Assembly: GCF_002968295.1 (NCBI RefSeq)
Contig: NZ_CP134399.1
Coordinates: 3,286,001-3,350,000, forward strand
DNA: 64,000 bases
Direction of reading: 5' to 3'
Source of the DNA: Mycobacterium sp. ITM-2016-00317
GTDB taxonomy: Bacteria; Actinomycetota; Actinomycetes; Mycobacteriales; Mycobacteriaceae
Below, piece by piece: positions 50,653-58,744 of the stretch. Each line of letters starts with the position of its first letter. Position 1 is the stretch's first letter. A program made the translations under genes and the position numbers. The notes below the pieces were generated by a model. The model was not told the origin of the DNA. It searched no databases and saw only the letters and a program-made list of their open reading frames with translations.

Positions 50653-51984
50653 CTACAGCGTTGAGACGGTCTGGGATTGCTGGGAGGCGAGTGTCGTTGC
50701 CACCCAGAAGGCGTCGTAGTTGTGCACGTATGCCGGTTCGCCGTAGGGCTCGTCCAGCGGGGCCGGACGCGGCAATCGACGGTTGACGATGAACGGAACC
50801 TGCACTTCACCGAGCGCTCCATGGGAGCGCAGCGGTGCGTCCAAACCGCTGAGGTCGTGCCACTCCGCGTATCGCCCCAGCGCAGTCCCTGCCTCGGCGA
50901 GTAGTACGACGTCTCCGATCCTGTCGGCCGGTAGCCGATAGCGTTCCGCAGCCTCGCGGCGGGTGTGCGCATGGGAAACCCCTGGCAGCATCCGTAATCG
51001 ATCGATGACGAGCGCATGGTCCACACCGGCGGGCAGATAGACGCTGGCGAAGGAACCCAATGCTCCGTGGTGGGCCGTGTAGGGATCGGTGATCGGCAGG
51101 ATCACACGCGCTCCGTCAACGCCGATGATGCGACGGACCTCGTCTTCGACATACAGGATGTTCGGCCTACCGTCGGCGTCGGTCTTGGCACTCATTCCGT
51201 GGTCGGCGGTGACGACGACCACCGCACCCAGGTCATCGAATCGCTTTATGTACGAATCGATCATCGCGTAGAAGGAGTTCGCTTCCTCGGTGCCCGGAGC
51301 ATGCTTGTGCTGGACGTAGTCGGTCAAGGTCACATACATCAGATCGGGACAGCGAGTCTCATAGATGGCAGCACCTGCGGCCAGCGCGAACTCGGACAGC
51401 TCGGCTGAGTACACCGCGGGCAGGGGCTTGCCGACGAGTTCGAGCACGTCCTCAATACCGTTGGCTGCCAGGGTGACTTCGTCTGCCTTCTCCGCGGAGA
51501 AGCAGATGCCGGTGCGCCGAGGCTCGACCAAGCCTTCCCCGCCATCGAGAGGTGGCCCTTTGTCGACCAGTCCCGCCCCGAGCAGTCGCCGCAGTTTGTC
51601 CTTCGCCGTCACGACGACAACGTCAAGGCCGGCGGCGGTGGCGGCGGCGAAAATCGTCGGCGCACGCAGGAACCGGCTGTCGTTCATCAGCATCTCTGTC
51701 CCGGTCTCGGTGTCCAGGGTGTAGTTACCGCTGATGCCGTGAACACTTGGTGGCTGTCCGGTGGCGATCGAAACGTTGTTCGGATTCGTCAGCGCGGGCA
51801 TTGCGCAGTGCCCGGGCCATGAGCTGCCATTGACATCGAGCATTCGGCTGAGCGAGGGCATCCGGCCGGCGCTCAACGCGGCTGCGTGATACTCGGGTTC
51901 GCTTCCGTCAATGCAAATCACGACCACCGGAGCGCCCGGCATCGTGTATGTACGGCCGTTTACACCGAATGAAGAAGAAAGCAC
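50653..51984 (-). CDS. phnA: Phosphonoacetate hydrolase
   Basis: This 443-residue alkaline-phosphatase-superfamily enzyme cleaves the C-P bond of phosphonoacetate to acetate and phosphate. Zinc site and catalytic residues are readable: D26 (C-I-D-G-S-E), nucleophile T66 (A-L-T-N-P-N-N), D222/H226 (T-D-Y-V-Q-H-K-H), D261/H262 (A-D-H-G-M) and H305/H306. K128/K130 (T-A-K-D-K-L) are the substrate-binding lysines. The start F-G-V-N-G-R-T-Y matches known PhnA N-termini, so I chose GTG 51984, eight bases after CCAGGAGC. It is first in the operon phnA-transporter-dehydrogenase-HAD, under the LysR gene upstream. Confidence 0.93.
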   Translation of the reverse strand: MLSSSFGVNGRTYTMPGAPVVVICIDGSEPEYHAAALSAGRMPSLSRMLDVNGSSWPGHCAMPALTNPNNVSIATGQPPSVHGISGNYTLDTETGTEMLMNDSRFLRAPTIFAAATAAGLDVVVVTAKDKLRRLLGAGLVDKGPPLDGGEGLVEPRRTGICFSAEKADEVTLAANGIEDVLELVGKPLPAVYSAELSEFALAAGAAIYETRCPDLMYVTLTDYVQHKHAPGTEEANSFYAMIDSYIKRFDDLGAVVVVTADHGMSAKTDADGRPNILYVEDEVRRIIGVDGARVILPITDPYTAHHGALGSFASVYLPAGVDHALVIDRLRMLPGVSHAHTRREAAERYRLPADRIGDVVLLAEAGTALGRYAEWHDLSGLDAPLRSHGALGEVQVPFIVNRRLPRPAPLDEPYGEPAYVHNYDAFWVATTLASQQSQTVSTL

Positions 51985-52065
51985 GTGCGGGCTCCTGGTA
52001 CGGGCGAGTGGAACAAGATCGCTCGTAACAGTGCAGGTGACGAACGCCACATAGAACCCCCGACT

Positions 52066-52080
52066 TGGCTATCGGAGCCA
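52066..52080. promoter_or_regulatory. Candidate LysR binding dyad upstream of phnA
   Basis: TGGCTatcggAGCCA is a perfect 5-bp-arm inverted repeat in the 116-nt lysR-phnA gap, about 80 nt before the phnA start, the usual distance of a LysR recognition site. Confidence 0.45.
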
Positions 52081-52100
52081 TAACCGCACCAGCGGCACGG

Positions 52101-52994
52101 TCACACAGGCCAGCTCGCAAGCTTTCGGACCAAGGCAACGAACGCCTCCTCCGGAGGAGTCAGCACGCGATCAGCTCGCCGCACCAGATACGCTGTTCGG
52201 CTCGGCGGAGCCGGTTCCACTGACAACGCAGCCAGCAGCCCGAACTCCCGCTCGCGCGCGGTGGCGTGTTCCGAAAGTAGTGCCACCCCCAGACCCGCAT
52301 GCACCGCCTCCTTGAGGGTGTCCGGCCCCCACAGATCCCATTGCTCAACGGAGCCCAGTCCCCAGAGTCTGAGGGCAGCTTCCTGCTGGCGCCGCGTCGC
52401 GGAGCCCATCTCGCGCATCAGGAACCGTTGCCCCGCTAGATCTTCGGCCTTCAGCTGCACTCCACACAACGGCGCATCAGGAGCTGCGACGAGAACCATC
52501 GCCTCTTCGAACATTGGCGTCGCGACCAACTGCTCCTCGCTTGGGAGCTCGGCGCATAATCCCAGCGCTACCTCGCCGCGCACCAGCCAGTTCTCTACCG
52601 CGTCCTCGTTCCCCACGCGAAGTTGGCACTCCACCCTGGGTGCCTGTTCGGTGAACTCAGCCACCAAGCGAGGCAGTAGGTAGGTGCCGAGAGTAGTGGT
52701 ACCGGCCACCACCAGTCGTCCGGCCTGCAGCCCCTGCAGACCGGCAACGTGATGCTCCAAGCTCGAAAGCAGCTCGAACACCTTGCGGGCGTGCTCGATG
52801 ACGACCTCGCCAGCCGTGGTAGTCCTGGCGCCCTGCGAAGTTCGCTGGACGAGCTGTATCCCGAGCGAATTCTCCAGATTCCGGACATGATTGGATACTG
52901 AGGGCTGACTCATGAAGAGGCGCTTGGCGGCGCCGGAAAACCCTCCGGACTCGGCCACAACGATCAGCACTTCGAGTTGCGTCAGGCTCAGCAC
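52101..52994 (-). CDS. LysR-family regulator of the phosphonate operon
   Basis: The 297-residue protein has the LysR winged helix (L-S-L-T-Q-L-E-V-L-I-V-V-A-E-S-G-G-F-S-G-A-A-K-R-L then M-S-Q-P-S-V-S-N-H-V-R-N-L-E) and a two-lobed effector domain. Its effector domain starts G-R-L-V-V-A-G-T-T-T-L-G-T-Y-L-L-P, like CysB/CbbR relatives. It is co-oriented with phnA; other PhnA loci also use a LysR activator responding to phosphonoacetate. GTG 52994 gives the usual N-terminus. A TTG at 53012 is possible but lies in the palindrome. Confidence 0.9.
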   Translation of the reverse strand: MLSLTQLEVLIVVAESGGFSGAAKRLFMSQPSVSNHVRNLENSLGIQLVQRTSQGARTTTAGEVVIEHARKVFELLSSLEHHVAGLQGLQAGRLVVAGTTTLGTYLLPRLVAEFTEQAPRVECQLRVGNEDAVENWLVRGEVALGLCAELPSEEQLVATPMFEEAMVLVAAPDAPLCGVQLKAEDLAGQRFLMREMGSATRRQQEAALRLWGLGSVEQWDLWGPDTLKEAVHAGLGVALLSEHATAREREFGLLAALSVEPAPPSRTAYLVRRADRVLTPPEEAFVALVRKLASWPV

Positions 52995-53005
52995 ACTGCA
53001 TACAT

Positions 53006-53018
53006 TATCCAACGGATA
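53006..53018. promoter_or_regulatory. Palindrome at the lysR promoter (probable self-regulation site)
   Basis: TATCCaacGGATA is a perfect dyad that overlaps a GATAAT-like -10 of the lysR gene, placing it ideally for autoregulation. It differs from the phnA-proximal dyad. Confidence 0.4.
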
Positions 53019-53354
53019 TTGCGCTGATCCGTCAGCACCGCCGACGGAGCGGTCTGCACCTCAACAGCCCGCGAGATCTCGGCCTCGGTCGGACCGGCAC
53101 CGATATCGTCGCGATGGTGTATTGCGCCGGTGGCACTTTGACGGCCGCTAGACCGCGCAGAACCTCACCGGTCGGTGCTGACGGCATCACCGCCGATACG
53201 TAGTTCCGTCACTGTGACGCGGCCTCGGATGCAGACGTGGAGAACGGCACCGGCACTCCGGCTCCGACATCGTTTCGCACGGCTACGGTGCCGCATCACT
53301 GGCACCTCGACGTCGGCGTGGTGCTCGGCCGCGGTACCGGGTGACCCGACCGGA
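53019..53354. other. Gap of about 340 nt without an intact gene
   Basis: No frame here has a convincing start or family match. The stretch separates the lysR promoter from a block of decayed genes. Short open frames on both strands look like chance. Confidence 0.4.
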
Positions 53355-53551
53355 TCAGTGCTTGCGCGTTCCGTTGTACGTGCTGCCCCACGTGTTCGCG
53401 AAGAACTCGGAGTCGAAATACTTTGAAAAAAGGTGCGGTACAGCGTGAAACTCAAAGGGTACCTCCACCGATCGCCAGCCGATTCTGACCTCGGTGACGT
53501 TAAGCGCGTCGGCGTCCGCACACACGCGTAGTCGACTACCCCCGGTGCGCA
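53355..53551 (-). pseudogene. C-terminal gene fragment, unidentified
   Basis: Downstream of the broken SnoaL-like copy one minus frame reads T-E-V-R-I-G-W-R-S-V-E-V-P-F-E-F-H-A-V-P and then K-Y-F-D-S-E-F-F-A-N-T-W-G to a stop at 53355. The composition is protein-like and unlike random high-GC sequence, but it has no start of its own. It may be the tail of a deleted gene fused to the decayed copy. I do not recognise the family. Confidence 0.3.
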
Positions 53552-53942
53552 GCGGCCTAGCTGTGCCCCGACCGCTTCGGTGTCGATCAGCGACCACACC
53601 TCGGCGATCCTGGAGTCGGGCGGAACCGGTAGAACACATGCTCGGTGAAAGAGATCTGCGCGCCGGTCGGTTCGAAGCTGCGAAACCGCTGCTCCGGTGT
53701 GCAGCGGAAGGGCAGCACGGCGCCCAGCACATCGTGCTGCGCGACGACGATCTCGGCGTGGAACTGCAGATCCGGTATCGCCGCGGTGTCCGATTCCAGC
53801 ATCTCCCGGACCCGGCCAACCCCAGTGGTCGCCTGTTGTGGACCGCGTCGTCACAGACGAAGTGCCCCAGGTCCTCCCGTCGCCTCTCGTTGAGGCATTG
53901 CAGGTAGCGCCCGTAGGTCTCGGTCAGCGGCAGATCGTTCAC
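53552..53942 (-). pseudogene. SnoaL-like ester-cyclase-fold gene, copy 1, broken by two frameshifts
   Basis: GTG 53942 (with AGGAGG upstream) opens M-N-D-L-P-L-T-E-T-Y-G-R-Y, almost identical to the intact gene at 55966-56358. After L-G-L-A-G the matching sequence (L-E-S-D-T-A-A-I-P-D-L-Q-F-H-A-E-I-V-V) is in a second frame. After V-F-Y-R-F-R it passes to a third (D-S-R-I-A-E-V-W-S-L-I-D-T-E-A-V). The stop codon of copy 2 is also lost. Two frameshifts in 390 nt against an intact near-identical copy make this a clear pseudogene from a local duplication. Confidence 0.88.
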
Positions 53943-54330
53943 GACTCCTCCTTCGAATTCGGTTTCTGTGCAGTGACGTCGTCAATGATCCGGCGATGTC
54001 CCACACCTGGGGGCAGCGTGGCCGGGTCGAGGGGGTTGAGGACGATGTCGGTGGCCCCGGCGTCGTAGTAGCGCTGCACACGGCGCCGGATCACACCGGC
54101 GTCGCCCACAGCGGCCAGGTCGGCGACCGAGTCGACGCCTTCGCGTTCGATCACCCTGACATAGGACGGAATCGCTCGTAGAACGCGAGTGCGCTGGCGG
54201 CGAAGCCGTGTCCGTCCTCGGGGTCCTCGGTGGGCAACACGGGCACCTGCGCGATGACTCTGGGTTTCGGTCGGCCCGCTTGCGCGGCGGCAGCCTCAAT
54301 GACCGATCGCCCACGGCCGCACCAGCCGTC
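53939..54330 (-). pseudogene. LLM-class (F420-dependent) oxidoreductase, C-terminal remnant with frameshift
   Basis: One frame gives R-S-V-I-E-A-A-A-A-Q-A-G-R-P-K-P-R-V and S-A-L-A-F-Y-E-R-F, then a frame change to I-P-S-Y-V-R-V-I-E-R-E-G-V-D-S, V-G-D-A-G-V, and Y-Y-D-A-G-A-T-D-I-V-L-N-P to the stop at 53939. This matches the last third of bacterial-luciferase-like oxidoreductases. The N-terminal two thirds is missing; the metalloprotease gene ends where it should begin. Its stop overlaps the start of the broken SnoaL copy (GTGA), so the two were once an operon. Confidence 0.75.
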
Positions 54331-55416
54331 TCAGGACGCAGCCGCGGATGCCGACCCTTCTCCCCGCGAGCGCGCCACGGTGATGCCCACTTGGTCCCAG
54401 GCGTCGACGACCGCTTGCCGGACGTCAATTCCGAACAGCTGCTGGGCTTTTGCGCCGGTGGCGTCGGCGAACTGCTGGAAGTCCGTCCTCCTGCTCGACG
54501 CCTTGAGCGTCTCGTACCAGATGCGCCCGGGCGCCTCCCACGCCTGGCCGCCGATGTTCACCGCAGTGAGGTAGAACGCGCGATTCGGGATGCCGGAGTT
54601 GATGTGGACACCGCCGTTGTCGCCGCGCGCGGTATCCGGCAACACCACGAAGTCACGCATGTGCGCAGGTTGCGGATCCTTGCCCATCGTCGGGTTGTCG
54701 TAGGCGGTCCCGGGATTCTTCATGGATCTCAGGGCGTCGCCGGCGTGACTCGGCGTGAAGATGTCCGCACCGATGAGCCAGTCGGCGTCCTCCGCGGGCT
54801 GCCCGAGCGACCACTGCTTGACCAGCGACCCGAATACGTCCGAAATCGACTCGTTGAGCGCTCCCGGCTGGTTGTGGTACACCAGTGCGGCCGTCGTCTC
54901 GGTAACTCCGTGTGTCAGCTCGTGCCCGATCACGTCGAGTGCACCGGTGAAGTCGGCGAACAGGACGAGGTCGCCGTCACCGAACACCATGTGCCTACCG
55001 TCCCAGAAGGCGTTGTTGAATTCTTCGCCGTAGTGCACGTAACCGTCCAGCCGCATACCGGCTCCGTCAATCGAGTCCCGGTCGAGAACGTCTGCGTAGA
55101 ACTGCCGGGTCCAGCCCAACCCGTCGAACGCCTGGTTCACCGCCACCTCCGACACCGGCGGCGCCTCCTCCGTGCGCACCAACACGGCGGTGGCGAGCGA
55201 TTCCCGGTGTTCTGCGTCGAAGATCGTGCGCCTGCCCTGTGCCGGGGTGGCCAGATCGCCGGCGATCGCAGGGTGGGTCGACCGTGCACCCCGCAGGTGG
55301 GCGCTCGTGACGAGTGTCCGTCGTGCCGCCTCCCGCACCTGGGAGTCGTCGCAGTCCACCAGCCGGTCCAGGAGGTGCGGCGGCATGATGCAGTTGAGTT
55401 CGTGGAAGATGCTCAT
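54331..55416 (-). CDS. M4-family metalloprotease of the protealysin type
   Basis: The 361-residue zinc protease has H165-E-L-T-H169 with E166 catalytic, third ligand E189 in A-L-N-E-S-I-S-D, and H271 in N-G-G-V-H-I-N-S-G. There is no signal peptide, and a short propeptide begins with the P-P-x-L-L motif (12-16) typical of protealysin-like precursors, so it is probably cytoplasmic or exported by a non-Sec route. An emfourin-like inhibitor gene lies 132 nt upstream on the same strand, matching the protealysin-emfourin arrangement known in Serratia. The surrounding genes are decayed but this one is intact. Confidence 0.92.
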   Translation of the reverse strand: MSIFHELNCIMPPHLLDRLVDCDDSQVREAARRTLVTSAHLRGARSTHPAIAGDLATPAQGRRTIFDAEHRESLATAVLVRTEEAPPVSEVAVNQAFDGLGWTRQFYADVLDRDSIDGAGMRLDGYVHYGEEFNNAFWDGRHMVFGDGDLVLFADFTGALDVIGHELTHGVTETTAALVYHNQPGALNESISDVFGSLVKQWSLGQPAEDADWLIGADIFTPSHAGDALRSMKNPGTAYDNPTMGKDPQPAHMRDFVVLPDTARGDNGGVHINSGIPNRAFYLTAVNIGGQAWEAPGRIWYETLKASSRRTDFQQFADATGAKAQQLFGIDVRQAVVDAWDQVGITVARSRGEGSASAAAS

Positions 55417-55548
55417 CGTCGACTTCAGTCCCTCCAGTTCATCGGCAAGCGGTCCCCGACGTGCCTGCCACCCTTGACGCTAACGCCGGGGCCGCGCTGA
55501 CGCGTGTCGCGCAGTACGCGAGTCGGACCGTGGATGTCGATCCGCTGT

Positions 55549-55839
55549 CTACCGGCTCCGAAGCCAATCGCGCAGACGAGCGAATTCGGGGGGCACACTG
55601 CCGTCGGTCGCCTCCAGAGTCCTGGACGCGTCACCCTCGTGGATCTCGACGACGTAGGTCTGGGCGTCGCGCAGATTCTCATTCGTCGGACGTGGCGCCG
55701 CCAACGAGGCTTCGGCCGCGGCGATCAAACCGGCCAACGCCCGGCTGTTCTCGGGCGCAAGGGAATCGGTGTCGACGACGTGCTCGGGCCGACCGAGGCC
55801 GCCCAGTTGGCCGCCATAGGTCTGCAACGACACTCTCAT
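55549..55839 (-). CDS. Emfourin-like inhibitor of M4 metalloprotease
   Basis: The 96-residue protein has the emfourin pattern: G-G-Q-L-G-G-L-G-R-P near the N-terminus, D-T-D-S-L-A-P-E-N-S-R-A-L-A-G-L-I-A-A-A, a central Y-V-V-E-I-H-E-G, and C-terminal P-P-E-F-A-R-L-R-D-W-L. Emfourin binds and blocks protealysin. Its place directly upstream of the protease, on the same strand, supports the pairing. GGAGAGG precedes ATG 55839. The gap 55417-55548 shows no further gene. Confidence 0.82.
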   Translation of the reverse strand: MRVSLQTYGGQLGGLGRPEHVVDTDSLAPENSRALAGLIAAAEASLAAPRPTNENLRDAQTYVVEIHEGDASRTLEATDGSVPPEFARLRDWLRSR

Positions 55840-55965
55840 CGCGCCTCTCCATGTTCCTGTGTCGCTCGGGACACCGTGTTGCAGATAAGACCCTGCCCGA
55901 TGGGTCGGTCATCGGCATGAGTATTGGTGCACATCGAGTGGACATTCGATAGCGGCCGGCGGCGC

Positions 55966-56358
55966 TCAGCGACCGAGTTGCGCCGCGATGGCCTCGGTGT
56001 CGATCAGCGACCAGACTTCGGCGATCCGGGAGTCCCGGAACCGGTAGAAGACGTGTTCGCTGAATGAAATCTGCGCTCCGGTCGGTTCGAGGCCGCGGAA
56101 CCGCTGCTCCGGTGTGCAGTGGAAGGTCAGCACGGCGCCCAGCACATCGTGCTGCGCGACGACGATCTCGGCGTGGAACTGCAGATCCGGTATCGCCGCG
56201 GTGTCCGATTCGAGCACTTCCCGGTACCCGGTCAATCCCAGTGGCCGCTTGTTGTGGATCGCGTCGTCACACACGTACTGCCCCAGGTCCTCCCACCGTC
56301 TGTCGTTGAGGCACCGGAGGTAGCGTCCGTAAGTCTCGGTCAGGGGCAGATCGTTCAT
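55966..56358 (-). CDS. SnoaL-like / ester-cyclase-fold protein, copy 2 (intact)
   Basis: The 130-residue alpha+beta barrel protein has the SnoaL/NTF2-like pattern: N-terminal helix E-T-Y-G-R-Y-L-R-C-L-N, W-E-D-L-G-Q-Y-V-C-D-D-A-I-H-N, I-P-D-L-Q-F-H-A-E, and a last strand-helix D-S-R-I-A-E-V-W-S-L-I-D. Such proteins bind small hydrophobic ligands, and some are cyclases. ATG 56358 follows AAGGAG. It is divergent from the broken HxlR regulator, the usual place for the target of an HxlR protein, and is a duplicate of the broken copy at 53552-53942. Confidence 0.85.
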   Translation of the reverse strand: MNDLPLTETYGRYLRCLNDRRWEDLGQYVCDDAIHNKRPLGLTGYREVLESDTAAIPDLQFHAEIVVAQHDVLGAVLTFHCTPEQRFRGLEPTGAQISFSEHVFYRFRDSRIAEVWSLIDTEAIAAQLGR

Positions 56359-56527
56359 GGCTTCTCCTTGGCGTTCGGCGTGTGCTGATGACTGTCGGTC
56401 AAGGGCCTGGCGTTGAGCATGACTCCAGCGGGCATCCGTCACTCCCTCATCCGGTCAGACCGCGTAGCGGATCCGATATTTTTTGGATACGAGGTGTCCG
56501 AAAGGCACTTCAACGAGACGAGGTTTC

Positions 56528-56830
56528 ATGACCGATACCGCCGAAGCCTTCGACGGCGGGATCCTGATCTCCGCCCCGCATCGCGAACTGCTCGATCAGG
56601 TGCTCGACAAGTGGTCGCTGAGCGTGCTGAACCTGCTCTGCGAACAACCACGCCGATTCAACGACCTGCGACTCGCGATCCCCGCGGTGACCTAGAAGTC
56701 GCTGACCGCGAGCCTGGGCAGGACACTTCGTCAGCCGATCCTCGTTCTGCTCGACTGGGCCGAGGCCCACCTGCCGGAGATCGAACGGGCCCGTGCGACA
56801 TACGACGCCGGCTCTTTCAGGTCAGACTGA
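56528..56830 (+). pseudogene. HxlR-family regulator with nonsense codon and internal deletion
   Basis: ATG 56528 opens T-D-T-A-E-A-F then L-L-D-Q-V-L-D-K-W-S-L-S-V-L-N-L-L-C-E-Q-P-R-R-F-N-D-L, the start of an HxlR winged helix. A TAG at 56693 replaces the glutamine expected in V-T-Q-K-S-L-T. Reading through in the same frame gives K-S-L-T-A-S-L directly joined to G-R-T-L-R-Q-P, so about 30 residues covering the recognition wing are missing. The frame ends D-W-A-E-A-H-L-P-E-I-E at 56830. The lesion set should abolish function. Confidence 0.85.
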
Positions 56831-56918
56831 GCCAAACTGTCGCTTCCTCCGCGCATCCGACATCTACTGGGGTCGATCCGTGTTTCTGACGCGATAACCC
56901 TTTCCCGGAGGCCCATCC

Positions 56919-57878
56919 ATGTACCGCCACCTCGCGCGCACCGCCCTGACACTTGCCGTCCTGAGCTCGGCCGTGGCCTGTGGCAGCGGCGACGACGGAT
57001 CCGGTGGTTACACATTGCGTATCGGCGCCACGTCTCCGACCGGCACTCCCGCCGGGTCGCTGGGCTGGGGCGACAAGCAGGGCATCCTGGCCGAGCAACT
57101 CAAGGACGCCGGCGTCGACAAGATCGAGTACGCGTTCTTCCAGTCCGGCAGTGACGTCGCATCGGCCTTGTTCGCCGGGGCCGTCGACGTCGCCGCCATC
57201 GGCGACAACCCGGCGCTGCGCGCTCGCAGCCGCGATCCGAAGGTCGTTCTGCTGACCCTCGACTCGATCAACGGCGATGCGTGGCTGGTCGGCGCCAAGG
57301 GTGGACCGACCGACATCGAAGGCCTGGTCGGCAAGTCGGTGACCGCGCCGCAGGGCACCATCCGCGACCGGGCGGCCAAGCAGCTGATCGACGCGGCCGG
57401 CCTGAACGGCAAGATCCAGGTGCGTGACGTGCCGACACCCGAATCGATCGCCGGTCTGAGCTCGGGCCAGATCGACGCCACCGTCGTCACCGGTGCCAGC
57501 GCTATCGAATTGCAGAGCAAGGGATTCCCGATCATCGACAGCCTGTCCCGACACGGCCTGGGCAGCACCGGCACCAACATCGCGCTGTCCACCTTCACCG
57601 AAGAGCACCCCGACTTCGCCGACGCCTGGCGCCAGGCCGTCACCGCGGTCAACAAGGACATCCGCGAGAACTTCGACCAGTACGCCGAATGGGTCGCCCA
57701 GACCGGCGGCACCGACATCGAGTTCGTCAGGGAGTCGACGCGGCCCGACGAGTTCAACACCGAGCCGTTCCCGGCGCAGGGTGTGGACCAGCTCCAGGCC
57801 GCCTACGACTTCCTCGAAGCCGACGGCTCCCTGGAAGGCCAGTACTCGGTTCGCGAGTGGGCCGGAGCGCAGTCGTGA
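56919..57878 (+). CDS. SsuA/TauA-type solute-binding lipoprotein
   Basis: The 319-residue precursor has lipobox S-A-V-A-C21 and an NMT1/SsuA-type binding domain: L-R-I-G-A-T, G-D-K-Q-G-I-L-A-E-Q-L, S-G-S-D-V-A-S-A-L-F-A-G-A-V-D-V-A-A-I-G-D-N-P, then G-K-S-V-T-A-P-Q-G-T. Relatives bind alkanesulfonates, taurine, sulfonate-like acids or thiamine precursors. It is the first gene of a five-gene operon ending in a flavoprotein and a ferredoxin. A ribosome site TTCCCGGAGG lies nine bases before ATG 56919. Confidence 0.9.
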   Translation: MYRHLARTALTLAVLSSAVACGSGDDGSGGYTLRIGATSPTGTPAGSLGWGDKQGILAEQLKDAGVDKIEYAFFQSGSDVASALFAGAVDVAAIGDNPALRARSRDPKVVLLTLDSINGDAWLVGAKGGPTDIEGLVGKSVTAPQGTIRDRAAKQLIDAAGLNGKIQVRDVPTPESIAGLSSGQIDATVVTGASAIELQSKGFPIIDSLSRHGLGSTGTNIALSTFTEEHPDFADAWRQAVTAVNKDIRENFDQYAEWVAQTGGTDIEFVRESTRPDEFNTEPFPAQGVDQLQAAYDFLEADGSLEGQYSVREWAGAQS

Positions 57879-58744
57879 CCGTCGTCGACGCACCGGTTCG
57901 TCCGGAAAGGCCCGCACCGCAACTGATCGACGTCGTCGCCGGGCACCGCCGCCGGCGCGGGATCTGGGCGCGGATCCCCCGCCCGGTCCGCCGGATGGTC
58001 AGCCCGGTGCTCGTCCTGGCCGCGTGGACCATCGGCTCGGGCACCGGACTGCTCAACACGGATCTGTTCCCTCCGCCGTCAGATGTCGCCGTCACCGCAT
58101 GGCGTCTGCTGACCGAAGGCCAGCTCGCGCTGCACATCGGCACCTCGACCACCCGGGTGCTGATCGGCACCGTGCTGGGGATCACCCTCGGCGTGCTGCT
58201 CGCCGTCTTCGCCGGCCTGACCCGCACCGGTGAGGACCTCCTCGACTGGAGCATGCAGATCCTCAAGGCCGTCCCGAACTTCGCGCTCACCCCGCTGCTC
58301 ATCATCTGGATGGGCATCGGCGAGGGACCCAAGATCGTGCTCATCACCCTCGGTGTCGCGATCGCGATCTATATCAACACCTACTCCGGGATCCGCGGCG
58401 TCGACCAACAGCTGGTGGAGATGGCGCAGACCCTCGAGGTCCGCCGCACCACGCTGATCACCCAGGTGATCCTGCCCGGTGCGATGCCGAATTTCCTTGT
58501 CGGCCTTCGTCTCGGACTGTCCAGCGCCTGGCTGAGCCTGATCTTCGCCGAGATGATCAACACCACCGAGGGCATCGGCTTCCTGATGTCGCGCGCGCAG
58601 ACCAACCTGCAGTTCGACGTGTCGCTGCTGGTGATCGTCATCTACGCGGTGCTCGGCCTGGCCTCCTACGCACTGGTGCGACTGCTGGAGCGGTTGCTGC
58701 TGTCCTGGCGCAACGGGTTCGCCGGATTCGAGGCCACGGTATGA
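57875..58744 (+). CDS. SsuC/TauC-type ABC permease
   Basis: The 289-residue inner-membrane permease has an N-terminal cytoplasmic tail and six helices. The transporter-coupling region holds E-M-A-Q-T-L-E-V and, after it, L-P-G-A-M-P-N-F-L-V-G-L-R-L-G-L-S-S-A-W, characteristic of the SsuC/TauC group. GTG 57875 overlaps the binding-protein stop (GTGA). Confidence 0.9.
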   Translation: MTVVDAPVRPERPAPQLIDVVAGHRRRRGIWARIPRPVRRMVSPVLVLAAWTIGSGTGLLNTDLFPPPSDVAVTAWRLLTEGQLALHIGTSTTRVLIGTVLGITLGVLLAVFAGLTRTGEDLLDWSMQILKAVPNFALTPLLIIWMGIGEGPKIVLITLGVAIAIYINTYSGIRGVDQQLVEMAQTLEVRRTTLITQVILPGAMPNFLVGLRLGLSSAWLSLIFAEMINTTEGIGFLMSRAQTNLQFDVSLLVIVIYAVLGLASYALVRLLERLLLSWRNGFAGFEATV

